Positions 32,342-47,211 of a DNA stretch of 64,000 bases are shown piece after piece. The stretch is from Allolobophora icterica (Eukaryota; Annelida; Clitellata; Crassiclitellata; Lumbricidae). The stretch is taken from contig OY744616.1 of assembly GCA_963556255.1 (NCBI GenBank), forward strand, positions 34,435,121 to 34,499,120, in the 5' to 3' direction. The translations under genes were made by a program, and so were the position numbers. The notes under the pieces were generated by a model. The model worked only from the letters and a program-made list of their open reading frames with translations. It was not told where the DNA came from and did no database searches. Every line of letters begins with the position of its first letter. Within the stretch, counting starts at the first letter, position 1.

Positions 32342-33760
32342 ATCACAATTAAGACAAACGAAATGTGTCCTACATTTGCAAAACTGAACTTCTGAGATAA
32401 CGATCATCATTATCATCATAACTGTTTTCATCCTACACTTCACCATTGCTGTCATCATTATTATCATATCAAACCAGTCTTGTACATAGTTCCATTTAAA
32501 CCCAATGCAAATACTGTTTGTGTCATCATCAGAGCCATCATTCTCAAAATAACTGTACCACTGCTGCTAAAAGCCAAGCTCGCACTGTAATAAGGCATCA
32601 CGCAATGCGATGCATTTCTGACTCATTTCCAGTTTGATATATTCTCTTCAAAGCCAAGTTAATGGTCACTGAATCCTCAAACGAAAGATAAAAACAACTC
32701 CCGGCTAAGTCATGACCATAAACCGTATATGAAGGATCACTGATATTCCATACATGTCAGTATCTCACATCCAACGGATGAACCAGGTATCAGATCATAT
32801 AACCTGAACTCTATCCACTAATGGAAAACAAGTTAAATTGGTTCGCAGAAATTGAAAAAATAATCATGCGGCAAATACGGAAGTCTCAGAAATGCTATCA
32901 CCGTCCGTGCAGAGCGACAGAGAGAGCGAGCACGCAGCAATTTCATTCGTGGCATCACATGTGGGTTCCAAATAACAACAACTGCACCAAGAACAATGTC
33001 GAGCGACTGGAGTGCACGGCCGGACCGGCACAGACTTCCACTGGTGGCCACATAAAAAGCGACCATAAAATTCGGACTGATAATTGAGGAAATGCCATCT
33101 GATATACGCGCCGCTGTTCAAGACTGATTAGACTCGTATCACTCGTCTCTGCGTTCGTTACAATTTGTATTTGGCCGGCTGCAAAGATCGCCCTCAGCCA
33201 CCGACGTAACCCCGGTCGAGATTTGCGAAGGATGTTAACCCTGAACGATTAAAGACGCGCTCAAGTTTTTCGGTAGATTTATTATCGACATCGTCGGAGG
33301 GCAACGCGGTCAGTTTTGAGTGGGCGCATCAACAGGTTGGCACCGGCATAAATGTCAGGAAAGGATCTGACGTCACTTCGGTCACTGCACTGGAAGAGCG
33401 TTACGATAAATTATATGAAGTCATACGCAGCCGAGCGCCTGTTTCTTATCCTCCTCAACCGACGGGGGTTCTTGCGATCAGCTTTGTCTTTATTGCACAG
33501 TTCATATTTAGCAGTAGCGAGAAACATGACGATCCGACATTATCAAGAAACCATAGGAAATGCCGCATAAAATCCGAGAGCACGTTGTTCTTCAACTCTC
33601 TTCTGTGCGAGGATATCAGCCGGCTGCTTGTCGCTGCCACTTCAAGGCACGTTTGATCCTCCTTGAACCGGAGGTCAAAATCAAAGATTGTCCCAAATGA
33701 TCGTTCAAGAGCAATCAAATATCAATTACATAACTCTAGTTTCTCTGCATTGAGCTATCG
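32126..33760 (-). promoter_or_regulatory. Upstream region of hunchback, candidate 5' UTR and promoter
   Basis: A GAC/GAT array lies at 32262-32342. The stretch from about 33090 to 33700 has more CpG than its neighbours, a palindromic CRE (TGACGTCA, 33368-33375) and an A+T box near 33400 on the minus strand. Transcription start not visible; other 5' exons could lie far upstream. Confidence 0.35.
32262..32342. repeat. ATC/GTC triplet microsatellite
   Basis: Compound (ATC)n(GTC)n repeated twice, about 80 bp, 140 bp upstream of the hunchback start codon and probably transcribed as 5' UTR. Confidence 0.9.
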
Positions 33761-34255
33761 ACTTCTAGAAGGTGCCACTGCTCGGTGCAACAGATACTCT
33801 TTCACAAGAGGTCGAAGTTAAGGACTGAATCATAAAATTATCAATTAAATTCATTTTCACCATAATCGAAGTCAAAGACTGGATCATAAAGATACCGGTT
33901 AAATCATTTTCACCATAATCGTCATTTGAATGTACATGCTTACGGATATCATCATAAAATTTATCACTATTATGATTCATCGTTCTTAGCATTGGAACTG
34001 TCATCATCAACTGAGAAGTGGCAGCAGCAGCAGCAGCAGCAGCAGCAAGCTGCAGCAGCAGAAAACCCAGCCCTGTGTTATGCATAAAGAAATACAAACA
34101 ACAATGTTTTATGACTTCACCTTTGACATTTCTCTCCATACCATTCTAACATCATTCAAAGTATTCGGAAATACTGCCATCTGTCGGTTTTATGCTCACA
34201 ACTGAACAGTTGCACACTTCCAACATCAACAGCATTTCACCTGCTGGCTGACTCC
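33761..34255. repeat. Stretch with (CAG)n tract and short duplicated segment
   Basis: (CAG)9 plus CAGCAGCAG at 34021-34066; a TTCACCATAATCG/GGATCATAAA segment is repeated at about 33820-33920. No gene. Confidence 0.6.
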
Positions 34256-34460
34256 AAGCCTATTATTATTATTATTATTATTATTTTTTGCCCTGAGGTA
34301 CTTCGTTCCCTCAGGGTCTTAGAGATTAAATTAGTTATTTTTTCCGGAATAATAATAATAATCAATCAATCAATCAATATTCGTTTATTCCAAAAATTCC
34401 TGTCGACACAAACGCGACAGGATTATTATTATTATTAGTAGTATTATTATTAGTATTATT
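34256..34460. repeat. Repeat module between TTA arrays (copy 2)
   Basis: TTATTATT, then TTGCCCTGAGGTACTTCG and CCCTCAGGGTCTTAGAGATT, matching 13.02 kb, followed by (CAAT)n and AATATTCGTTTATTCC. Ends in another TTA array. Confidence 0.55.
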
Positions 34461-37170
34461 ATTACCAGTACACAAGCTTAACTGTCACATCACAACAATT
34501 ACAATTTCTGTACCATGACAATTATAAGTGACATTATATTACAATAACACCTTAACTGTCACATCACAGCATTACAGTTTTCTGTATTGTATGAAACAGA
34601 TGTGACATTATAAGCCACATTTGAACTTACCTTTCCATACCTAACCCAGGTATATACATTATACAAGGTAAGTAAAATGTACAATGAGCTCTTTAGATCA
34701 GCTGTTAGAAAGTGCTACATATGGTATATATTACTGATACATGACAGAACATTAACAAATGCCGAATTCTTAAAATTATGAGAATGATCGGAACACTGGA
34801 AACAAGGCCGATTACATGACATTCTAAAAAATTCATTAAGAAAGTCACCATACTGCATTTAATCCTACTGGATTAATACTAAGAAGCATTTGCAAATATT
34901 CCACATAATTGAAATTCTGAGTAACACTATGAGTCACGATGAATTTGTCATTGATCTGGGTTAAGCTTAAGCATATCTGGATGAAGCCTCACCAGTCATT
35001 TGAAGAACCATTTATCAGAAATTGCAAGGCCCCTGAAATGCCAGCAATGCTTAATCACTAACATATTTCAGTAACAATTTAATGATTAGTCTGTCAGAAA
35101 CATACTCAAAAACATCTAAATAAATTTCAAAGTTCATTAGTTCATTAGACCGTCAATTCAATCAATGCATAATCAAATACACCTGCTCTTCAATGCAATC
35201 CATCTATTATTAGCTATAATTATCTTTCTATACACGCTAACCGGTTCAGGCCAAGTGAGCCAGAAGCTGCTAGCATAATACCATAGACAATGTTTGGTGA
35301 AATCCAGTGGCTTAGCAATGCACCCATCACTTAGACAACACAGTTCAGTTAGAATTTATCACTTGAATAAACTCTGCTTTGTATAGGCTAAGTTCGGGAA
35401 AAGGCAGAGGTCACGTAAAAAGGCAAAAGAAAATATCAATAAGCAAAGTAAGACATTCTTAACAGTCATTCAGTATCCATTACATGTAGAAGTTTGGTCA
35501 TCAATCCAGTATATACCGTACCACTTATATGGAAAATCAAACTCACATATCAAATATTTATCAACAACAAAATTCTTTGATGCTTGAAATAAACTTTTAT
35601 GTGCTAGAAGCTTTTTAACTTAAAGATTACTGGTAAACCAAAAAGTTTATAAGATCAGAACATTGATAATACCATTACTGGTTTACATGCTACATTGTAG
35701 AAAGTGCCACATATGGTAAATATTACTGATTACCTGACAGAACTTTAACAAATGCCGAATTCTTAAAATTCTTAAATTCTTAAAATTCATCTATGGCTGC
35801 CGTTAAAAACAGTTGTATTCGACTCCTGTAAAACTGTTATCATGTGTGCTTCTACTTAATACATGTATGTAAGGCGCCCTGCGTGGATGCCGTTTCTACT
35901 ATATGTATGTTCACTGTACAGCGCAGTTCGGTTAGCAGGCGCTTAATTAAAGAAAAGATATTATTATTTATTATTATTACACCCACTTCCCCAAATTAAT
36001 TTGTCAATCCTCTTAGTTAATTCCCAAGAATTACCTTGGGGTTAAGTTAAAGTTCCAGTACAGCTTTCAGTGGTTCAATGTATCGTCCTTTTCACATGCA
36101 TCAAATATGTGTGAGCCAATTTTTTAAAAGATCTAAGGATCGAGTACACGTATACTTACACCCACTACAATGTAGCATGTATACCGGTTTTAGGTACATA
36201 AAAATTCTGGTTGGGACACCCGGACATGTAAGAATTTTTCAACCTCCTCGACCCGTTCAAAGTTGATAATTCAAACCCTGACTATAGGTACACTGAAAAT
36301 GTTTAAACCAGAAAATTCCAGATACTTAAAAACAGAAGGTTATTATTAAAGAGAAAACACATTGAAATCTTCCATGCATATTCCAGCATGGAATGGCACA
36401 TTCAGAAGGATCTAATTTTCTTCTCCTTGGACTGACTTGGAATTCTTGTTAAATTTTTATGAAGCCTGTGTTGCAAAGAGAATTTCCAGTTTATTCAAAA
36501 ACATTAAAAGTCAATGCCAATGCTATGAGGTGTCTTTTTTTATCTCTTTTTCATGACCAACAAATGCTGTTGCAAAATCATACTGGCTCCAACCAGAGAT
36601 GACATTGTACATATGCCCCTCTTTAGCAACCCTCACCAGTGGTGTGGGGTTACCGGGAGGGATGGTGGTGGGATGAGCTTACTGTCAGATCTGTTGTTAA
36701 GTAAATAAAAAACCTGCAGAGAGGGCCAGAACTCCTGACATCCACAGTCATAAAACCTAATATTTATTCAATTAGGTATGTGCATAAAAATCAACCTCTG
36801 CTGAAGGCTAATCCAGGATCTCCTGTTCTTCTTTTAATGAACAGTTTGCAGGGCTGATTCAGGCTTTACACATTCATAGGTTCTCGGAAACTGTAGGATG
36901 GGCATAACTCATTCAATTCTTGCAATCAAACCTTTATGTTTAAAATCACTACAGTGCTTCCATAAATCTTTAAATCTGCCCAGTAAATGAGGGACTGGAC
37001 ATCTGCTTCAGCCCTGAACAATGAACATATTAAAGTCAAAGTTCTGATCTTAGCTTAATCCCTTAAACAAAAATCAGTTTAACAATGGTCATCTATAAGG
37101 CTTGACCAGCTAACATCCTTATAAGCTTTCCATTTGCCAAATGTCTTCTTTAACCTTTTGTTGTATGTGT
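34461..37170. other. Non-coding A+T-rich region
   Basis: Contains local near-duplicates (AACTGTCACATCACA at about 34480 and 34552; AAATGCCGAATTCTTAAAAT at about 34757 and 35751) and a SINE-like unit at about 35776-35970. No supported gene. Confidence 0.4.
35776..35970 (+). mobile_element. SINE-like element with TTATT tail
   Basis: Contains TGTATTCGACTCCTGTAAAA (possible decayed B box), GCGCCCTGCGTGGATGCC and an ATTATTATTTATTATT tail. It resembles the family C copy at 42.5 kb in tail and GGCGGC(A/C)CCTTGCATGG-type body. Confidence 0.4.
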
Positions 37171-37175
37171 GTGTG

Positions 37176-37177
<2 letters not shown>

Positions 37178-37257
<80 letters not shown>
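37178..37257. repeat. (TA)n microsatellite, left half
   Basis: About 40 TA units; continues beyond the 37258-38430 insertion. Confidence 0.95.
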
Positions 37258-38608
<1,351 letters not shown>

Positions 38609-38631
38609 TGTGTGCATGTGTACTTACTAAA

Positions 38632-38912
38632 AGAAGAAGAGCAGTCCCTTAAGCTATCCCTGAGGCAGCCACGGGTATGAAGTGTTAGCAACTTCATTTT
38701 CTTAGCCTTGGCACATGAGGGCGGATGGCCAGCCCTCTCCCTCACCGTCTAATCTTCCCAACGACAGTGTACGGTCAGTGTACACATTATAGCTGACTTG
38801 GCTAGGGGTAAATTTGGAGCAGAAATCTTGAACCAAATTTCTGCCCTGGCGAGATTTGAACCCAAACCTCTCAATTGACGGTCCCACACGCTTACCAATA
38901 GACTATCGCACA
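38632..38912 (-). mobile_element. tRNA-derived SINE (family B)
   Basis: On the minus strand a tRNA-like head with A-box-like TGGTAAGCGTGTGGG and B box GGTTCAAATCTC (plus 38851-38862), a body with TTAGCCTTGGCACATGAGGG (plus) and a (CTT)n tail. Second copy at 60.4 kb. Confidence 0.75.
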
Positions 38913-39120
38913 AACGCACATACTTACAACACCTTTTAAATACCCAACAAAAGCTCATTATCTTTGGTACATACCATCTCCATTTAACTTTTGTATCTTT
39001 ACACACACTTTGGTACCACTGCCTACCATGTCTTTCTTCGTCCTCTTTAGAACACTCAACCCCTTGCTCATATTTCAATGAATTTATCAGGTAGGAACCT
39101 TCACCACCATATGTATTATG

Positions 39121-39180
39121 TAAGGTAAGGTAAGCAAGATAAGGTAAGGTAAGGTAAGGTAAGGTAAGGTAAGGTGTGGT
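39121..39180. repeat. (AAGGT)n microsatellite
   Basis: About ten pentamers. Confidence 0.9.
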
Positions 39181-41140
39181 AAGCTAAGCATTCATTTAGT
39201 ACGTGTTTCAATCAACAATTCTTACGAGTGTAGTCCATGGCTGTTTGACTTCTATGCAAACATAATACATGTACCAGCAATCCAACAATTAAAAAAAAAA
39301 TAATGAACAGCTCTGTATAAACAGCTTCATCAAAATCCCTTTCAGAAAAATCAAAAACCCCTATAGGTTCTTTTCTGACACAGTAGAACATCAGCACAAT
39401 TCCTCAATCATTTCCCCAGGAAATTTCTCACATTTCCCTAAGAAATTCCTTTGAGGTGCATCCCATCCTAAGTTTAGGCTCAATGGAATTCCGTATCTTC
39501 TTCAGCTAAAAACTTGAAAACCAAATCAGAGTGACCACGGCAATCACAGATTCGTATCAAAGCAGAATCTCTTACCAGCAAACAGAAGTTGTCAGTCCTT
39601 CAGGCCATGCGATACATCCGTATTAAGAAAAAGAAATCATGTGTGCCAAAAACGACTACCTCTATTATACGGTCCTGTTATACCCATTCATGCGACGTCG
39701 CTCGGCTTATCCTTACAACGAAAAACATTCGTCACAAACGTCATCTTCTTTGCACGCTCTACAGGCATTCACGCACATGCACAAACACGCACCTCAGCCC
39801 TGCTATATAAACATCAGCTGTTTACTAAACACACTGCTATGTCAGCCTAACTGTTACTCAGGCTCCATTTTCCGACAGTTTATCCATATCCTGGACAAAA
39901 TTAATAACGAGTTGTTCTTGGAAATGATTTTTACTCGGCTACAAGCCGTGAAGCAGATTGGTCAGGCAGTTGCCTGAGCAACTGAGCGAGTGGCTGGCAC
40001 GCACGCACGCACAGAGCCAAGTGCTCGTGCCTGTACGCACGCACGTACCTACCTATACACGCATCTGGCTGAGCAAGCCTAAGAATTACAGCAAACTACT
40101 GAGTAATTGTTAGGCTTCGAAACGAATCCGTTGGCATGTAGTAGTGGCCCCGGTTGAGTTGTAAAACACTCAGAGGAAGGCGTCAGGGGTGACAGAGTCT
40201 CGAGACAAGAAGACTCTCTTGGCAGAGGAAGAGAACCAGCAGAAACACACACACGCACACACACACACACACAAATACACACACGCACACACACACACAC
40301 ACACACACACTGCCCGTGAATGAGAGAGTTAGAGGCACGTCGTATGTGCCGACATAAACATTGTCTAAGTATTTAAGTAAATCTCGGGAGGCCATTCGCT
40401 TGTCAGGACAAACAGACTGCTGCAAAAGACGAAAATGTCAGTTTGGGCGTCTAAGTGGACAGATTTAAGTCATCAAGTAGTGCTTCTGATTATACAAGTC
40501 CAGACACTGTTGAACTATGTAGGCTAGGCCAACAGAACCGCCTAGATCTCTACAGAAGGTGATTGATAGCGGCCTTAAAATACCGTAAATCTACCATAAA
40601 TCACATCCAGTGGCTCATACCTGCTTGTTCTTGTGCGACAGGTGAGTTGACAAATCAATTCAGCGATAAAACAAATAGTACTTCGATAACAACGAGATCA
40701 ATCACTTCATCAGAATCGATAACCCTGTCAAAGAAAGTACTAAAAATTAGAAATTAAAACGATAAACTATAAATACAGCCTGAAAATTGAGCTAATTACG
40801 GTCAAGTAATTACAAGCCAGTAATTAATTACATTACAGTCAAATAACAGAGGTAATAAACTTACTTGACAGCAAGCTTAAGAAAACAAATAATTAAACAG
40901 AAAATAGAAATAACGTTATCAGTCAGAAACAGTTGAATATTAGCTACCCAATACATCATGTGTTATCTCCATAATTTATATTAATTTCACATTAAATCTC
41001 AAAAGCAAAAATAATCCAGTAAACTATGGTACAAAAAAATATCTATGATAGAACAGATTAACAAAATTAATTAAGATTAAAAAAAAGACAGATTAGGCTT
41101 GTTACACAGAATTTGCTGTCAACATTAATAAAATACTAAA
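39181..41140. other. Non-coding region
   Basis: Includes a (CA)n tract (40246-40310) and CGCACGCA-rich stretches around 40000. No supported gene. Confidence 0.4.
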
Positions 41141-41149
41141 ATGTACTAA

Positions 41150-41522
41150 AAAAAATAACATCACACAATACAATAAAAGAGCATCACACAATACAAAAAA
41201 GAACATCCCACACTAGAAATAAAGAACATCACACAATACAATAAAAGAACATCACACAATACAATAAAGAAAATGACACAATACAACAATGGAACATCAC
41301 ACAATACAATTAAAGATCATCACACAATACAATAAAGGAACATTACACAATACATTAAAGAACATTACACAACACAGTTAAAGAACATCACACAATACAA
41401 TAAAAGAACATCACACAACACAATAAAAGAACACCACACAGTTACAAGAGAGAACATCATACATTTACATAAAATAAGGAACATCACACAATACAATAAA
41501 AGAACATCACACAACACATTAA
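41150..41522. repeat. About 23-bp minisatellite
   Basis: Some 15 copies of GAACATCACACAATACAATA plus AAA, with unit length drifting between 19 and 27 bp. Confidence 0.9.
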
Positions 41523-42518
41523 ACATAACATGAAAAAGTAACACTAAATGATCTTAAACAGAAGATTTACCTTGAAACACACCAGACAATTTTTCTTTTT
41601 ATCACCCCCCTTTTTCTACAGGCCAAGCAAGCGTCAACTAAGCTAGTAGGTTCGGCTCAAAAAGAGCATAAAACTCGACAGTCAGTCAGTCAATAACGGG
41701 CCACTGCGCGAACCTCTTGTAATTTGTGGGCCACGGTTCTGGGCCGGGAGTTCACTATCTATCTCCATCGACTGGCTATCGGCGGAAAATGAAACGTCTA
41801 GGGCGGAGGCGCAGAGATAAAGCGGCAAGACTTACGACACCACCGTAGCACAGAAATTGGTCCAATTCCATTCCACGTCTACCTACCCACATTGCCGAGC
41901 ACGCAAGGCCAACTTTCTATCTGCAAAGCATAGATCCTCTTCAAGGGACACAATATATACCCCCCCGCCCTCCATTTAACCTCCACATACTCCAACTCTG
42001 GCTCAACTGAGAATGCAAATGAGACGGCTATAAATAAGTTATGAAATCCCATAGGTGGCAGAATATTAAACAGTTATGTTTTGAGACGGATGACCTCTAC
42101 ACCCCACCAGCCAGTCAACCCACGCCTTACCCCTTCCCCGTCCTGCCCACCTTGCTGACTCTAAAGAGGACCCGACTACAATACAGACTGGACAGCCACA
42201 ACATTTCGCTGACCATGGCCCAGTTGAACCACTGATCCTTAACAACAAAGAATGAGAAACCCCAAACAATCTCAAACCAAATGTGCCATAGCCAAACAAA
42301 TGAATTGAACTGATAGAAACATTTGCTTAACACGAAACCAGAGATGGGAACAATGAATTAAGTTGCTAATCGATTAAAACTAGGAGTAGTAAAATCTTGT
42401 AGCTAATCCATTAGAATTAGAATTAGCAGCAGCTAATCAATTAGCAATTAGAATCAGATTTCGATAATTTATACATATATTTGCTTCATGAATTTGTCAA
42501 ATTTTGATCAAAGCACAG
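41523..42518. other. Non-coding region with hAT-like fragment
   Basis: 42337-42475 contains repeated GCTAATCGATTA/AGAATTAG motifs like the subterminal repeats of TAGGG-ended elements. No gene. Confidence 0.35.
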
Positions 42519-42742
42519 CAAGGGGAGGGGGATAGAGTAGTGGTAACACTCATGGCCAGGAGAGCATAAGGTACGCGGATCGACTCCCGACTCCCGTAAC
42601 CCCCCTATAGGGCGGCACCTTGCATGGCTGCCAAACCGTGTCGAGTTAAGAAGATTTGATCGTACTTTCATGTTTCAATGTAATCTTACTGCACCTGTCG
42701 GTTTGAAATAATAAAGAATATAATTATTATTATTATTATTAT
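42519..42742 (+). mobile_element. tRNA-derived SINE (family C)
   Basis: Head with TAGAGTAGTGGTAACAC (A-box region) and GGATCGACTCC (B box, 42577-42587), body with CCCCCTATAGGGCGGCACC and a GAAATAATAAAGAATA-(TTA)n tail. Confidence 0.7.
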
Positions 42743-43121
42743 ACAAGTTACTACAGCAACTTACTGTTGTCTATTATAGTACATAAGGCAGCACAAATAA
42801 TTAGAAATTATTTAGCAGAACATCCAAAAAAGTCATGACAAGAAGTAATGGCACCAGGTACCATATAACACCTCACATATTCCCTATATTGCATTGCTTG
42901 GTTCAAACTTTATTTTTTTCATATGAGCCATTTTGTTTAAAATCTGCTTGTATAAAGAGAATTCAGTTATTCATAACTGCATTATTAATTAAACTTATAT
43001 TGGTCTACTTTGCAGGCACCTATATATAAAAGATTATGTTTTGCTAAGGCTGAAGTTACGTCAAAAATTTTCAGATCAAAAGCGTTCTATAGCCAAACTG
43101 AAAAGATTGGGAAGCACAGCT

Positions 43122-43208
43122 TTTTTTACTCTATCAACTGTTTTACTCTATCAACTGTTTTACTCTATCAACTGTTTTACTCTATCAACTGTTTTACTCT
43201 ATCAGCAT
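43122..43208. repeat. 17-bp tandem repeat, five copies
   Basis: TTTTACTCTATCAACTG repeated almost perfectly; very low divergence, so young. Confidence 0.92.
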
Positions 43209-45560
43209 GTCCCTAAACAACTATCAATATAAACTACCCTCGGTATGTATAAATCTATGTTAGTAAGGAATATTATTATTTTAATATATATCATTACACT
43301 ATTTTAAAATCCTTATGCATAATAAGTCCTGTGAATAGTGAGTTCTCATCCAAAGGCTTTGTTGATCCTGAAAAACTCGGAGTAAAATAAATATGTAGAA
43401 ATATCCAGAGTAATTAACATTCGGCCTTTAAGTAACCGCTCAATTAAATTCAATGGACACAGTTCATTTCACTAAAGACCCTACAGAACATTGGCCTCCG
43501 AGTTGCATGATGCCTCTATATATGGACCATAAAATCAGACCAGAGAGAGACACACAGACGGAGACAGAGAGACAGACAAAGAAAGCGAGAGACAGACAGA
43601 CAGACAGAGAGAAAGAGCTTTTCTGAGAATGAAACTGGCCCTGAAAAGACTAAATTCCTTTGACCAGACACAAGTGGACAGATGGTTGGTCAGTTGATAG
43701 CCATTTTAGGCTGGCTTCCTGAAGGATGGAGGGTTACACGGCCAGCAGCAACAACGCAGGCTAAAACTCCCAGCCTGGCTCCCACTGGTCTGCCTATTGA
43801 GCACGAACTGCCTGACCAGGCCAAAACATCTTACTCATACCACAGATAGAAATAGTACCAGGCACGCAGACGCAACAGGACATGGACACGTACATACAAG
43901 TGTACAAAGGTACTTGCGCTTACATATATGGCCCGCAACTGACCAATCACATAACTGAAATGGACAAAGGTCACGACCTGTAATATTTACACCCGTGCTT
44001 GCTGACCAATCCACGGCCTTCAATTACAATGCAAAAGATGTGTGTTACTCAGGCATAGCTGGGCTGTAATTAGAACGTGCACTGGCCAGAGAAGTGCTAG
44101 GCCCTAACGGTCCACGTTAAACAACTCGGTCCACTTAGGTTTTTACTTCAACTGCACTGCTTAAACTTCAACTAGCTCTTTAAGATAACCCAGAAAAAAT
44201 TAGAATTTTCGTCAGAAGATTAACTTGAAAAGACGTCTTTGTTTTAGCTGATGGGTCAGTACTGAGTCACCCGGAGTCAACGCAGTACACTCATCGAGAA
44301 TGTCATTACAACTCCCTTTAGCCGCTCTCAAGGGCTCTAACCCAATTTCCGCCCCCATTTCCACCCCATCCTCTCTTACCACACACGTAGGGCTGAATCC
44401 CCCTCATCCTGCCTGCCTACCACCACCATTCCAAAGCACAAATAATAAATCTACCAGTGGTCATAAAACCTCTCAAGTGAAATCCGGTTTGGAAGGACAA
44501 AGTTTAAATCACAATAAGCGAAAAAATCAATAAAAGGAAAAATCTGCTGAAGAACTGAAGGAACATATTTTCACCCTCCATGCATCATGACACTTTACAC
44601 ATTCCTTTGTTCTGCTGCTTAAACCATTGCTATTTGACTAAGCATATTCAAGGCTGGGATTAAAGGCTGGGATTCAAGGCAGGGATTCAAGGCAAGGAAT
44701 CAAGGCAGGGATTCAAAGCAGGGATAAACAAGAACATTATTAGACCAGAAAAATAAAACTGTAAAATTGAAACACCAGAACAAAATGAATTTCAACTCAC
44801 TGAGCAGTAAATTCACCCAAAAAATAAGCCACGATTATACATAGGAAATTTATTCTTAAAGCAAAAGGAATTTAAAGATTTAATATTTCCTGCTCAGTTA
44901 AAATGTTGTCTTTCACTAACAAACCTGCTTAAATAGGCATGACAAATTCCACAGAATAACTTAAGAATTGTCAAAAGTCAGTTTAGAAAGCTTAGGATGC
45001 TTTCTATTCAGTTTTACCTGCCGTTAAGATTTGACACAGGTAAAACACATACAAAGCATATTGACTTTCCAAGGCACTTGCTTAGCTGCAAATGCCAATA
45101 AATCATCCTGAATCACAGAATGGTTTCATTATTCATATCTTTCTGATCAATTGGTGTTGATAAGGAGGTAGAATATTGCCTTGGTTTTGCATTATTAATC
45201 GTAGCTGAAGGCAGTTCGAAGAATTTTAACTCTGTTCTTCATTACACTGTTTTATCACAAAACAACACTTAGAGGCAACTTTAGCCTTAGTGGAATTTTA
45301 AATCTGCTCATTCTGTTTGCATGTACTGAATCATTCGCTATCAGCTGTTCCTGTGCATACATGGTAACCCAAGGAAAAATTACTCACGTAAAATGACCAA
45401 ATCGACAGAAATCCAGTTTTAGCAGTTTATTTAAAGAAAGCAAGCTGCCACTAGAAGAATAATTCCATTTATTAAATAAGCATTGATACAGACTTGATAC
45501 AGTTAGGAACAATCAAACATAGTTTACTCGGTGACTGATGAAAGAGCCTGAGAGGTGCAA
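43209..45560. repeat. Non-coding stretch with small arrays
   Basis: Holds an AGACAGACAGA tract (43540-43615) and a 13-bp minisatellite GGCAGGGATTCAA (44649-44725, about six copies). Otherwise nothing identifiable. Confidence 0.55.
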
Positions 45561-45561
45561 A

Positions 45562-45955
45562 TGAGCACCTCTGCATCATCCTTCAGATGCCAAAGCCAGT
45601 GCCAGAGTCAGATGCCACAGCCAGTGCCAGATGCCAGTGCCAGTGTCAGATGCTGAAGCCACTGGCACTGTCATATGCCGAAGCCAGCGCCAGTGTCAGC
45701 TGCCGAAGCCAGTGTCAGATGCTGAAGCCTGTGCCAGTGCCTCTGCAACATCCTTCAGATGTCAAAGCCAGTGTCAGATGCCGAAGCCAGTGCCAGTGTC
45801 AGATGCTGAAGCCAGTGTCGGATGCCAAAGCCAGTGCCAGTGCCTCTGCAACATCCTTCAGATGTCAAAGCCAGTGTCAGATGCCGAAGCCAGTGCCAGT
45901 GTCAGATGCTGAAGCCAGTGTCGGATGCCGAAGCCAGTGCCACTGCTACATGAAT
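45562..45955. repeat. GCCAGTG/GATGC minisatellite with 103-bp higher-order unit
   Basis: Short blocks GATGCCGAAGCCAGTGCCAG and GTGTCAGATGCTGAAGCC alternate. The block starting TCCTTCAGATGTCAAAG at 45751 recurs at 45854 nearly unchanged. Open in several plus-strand frames only because the unit lacks stops. Confidence 0.9.
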
Positions 45956-47135
45956 CTGCTGCATCTGACCCATAAGCACCAGTTAGTCATAGGGGCCTAT
46001 ACTATAGTGGTGTGGTTAAATGACAATCAAAAGAGCATTATTCTATGATGGCTGCAGGATCAGCCACAACATTTAATATTTAGAGAGAGTCTTGAAATTG
46101 GCCTGTGTCAATAAGGCAAGGTCAGAAAATCAACCCTTATTTATTAACAAGTGCTTCTATGACAGCAAGCCTCAGATGCTCAGTACGAATCCACATTTAC
46201 AACTGCACCATTCCTACCACAAATAACAGCATTACAACATAAATATTCAGAAAAGCAGCAATACACATGAAACACGTGGACTAATATTTTTCTAGTTTTT
46301 GGTATCAGTAAACATGCTTCCATCCAAACTTCAACTTCTGTAAAAGGCATTCGGTTAGAGAACCAGATGTTTTCTTACATTTTCGAGATTTCAATCCATA
46401 TATATATATATTTACAGCAAAATGCCTCATTCTCAGGTCTCAACCGTGGTCCCAATGGCCACAGTGGGCAATTCTGCTACAAAAACATGGTGCACATGAC
46501 ACAGGCCAGATGTCAAAACTAGGCATCCAACGGCATTGTATTCAGTTTCTAAACAAGGACGAAAACATTAACTCTGAAGGAGGTTTGTGTTCAAAGGTAA
46601 GATACTAGGCCTACCCAAAATAACAAACTTCAGCGGGCTCTCAGACACAATTCGCCGCCGACAGTGGTCCAGTTAAAAATATGGGTCACTAGATCATCAA
46701 TATGGAGGTCAAAGGTTAATATTGGGTGTGGGTCAAAGTGCAATAATTGAAAAACAAGAGCAGCCCAATAATGCAGAAAATACTGGGCAAAGATTTGAAG
46801 TACCTGACTTGTTTACTGTGCAGGAATGTCCGGGAAATGTCCAGTCCAGAAAAACAAATGGCTGTCTGCTGGGGGACATTAATTGCAATTCATATTCATG
46901 TATGTGTTGCTCGTGCATGCATACACACGTGCAACCACACAAGCACGTATGTACAACGATTTATGCACGTGTGTATGCATAGAGTGTATTTCGTTTAACT
47001 AACTGAGAGATACCTGTAATGATTTATTGTTAAATGATTATTTTCTTTGATCAGATTAATATGAACCTTGTTAGCACATATTATGAACTGAATTGTAATT
47101 GATTTGTAAATGATTGTCATGGATAGCAATACAGA

Positions 47136-47211
<76 letters not shown>

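Noticed and set aside
32255..32467. Poly-Asp ORF upstream of hunchback
   Set aside because: Frame created by the GAC/GAT array; no homology.
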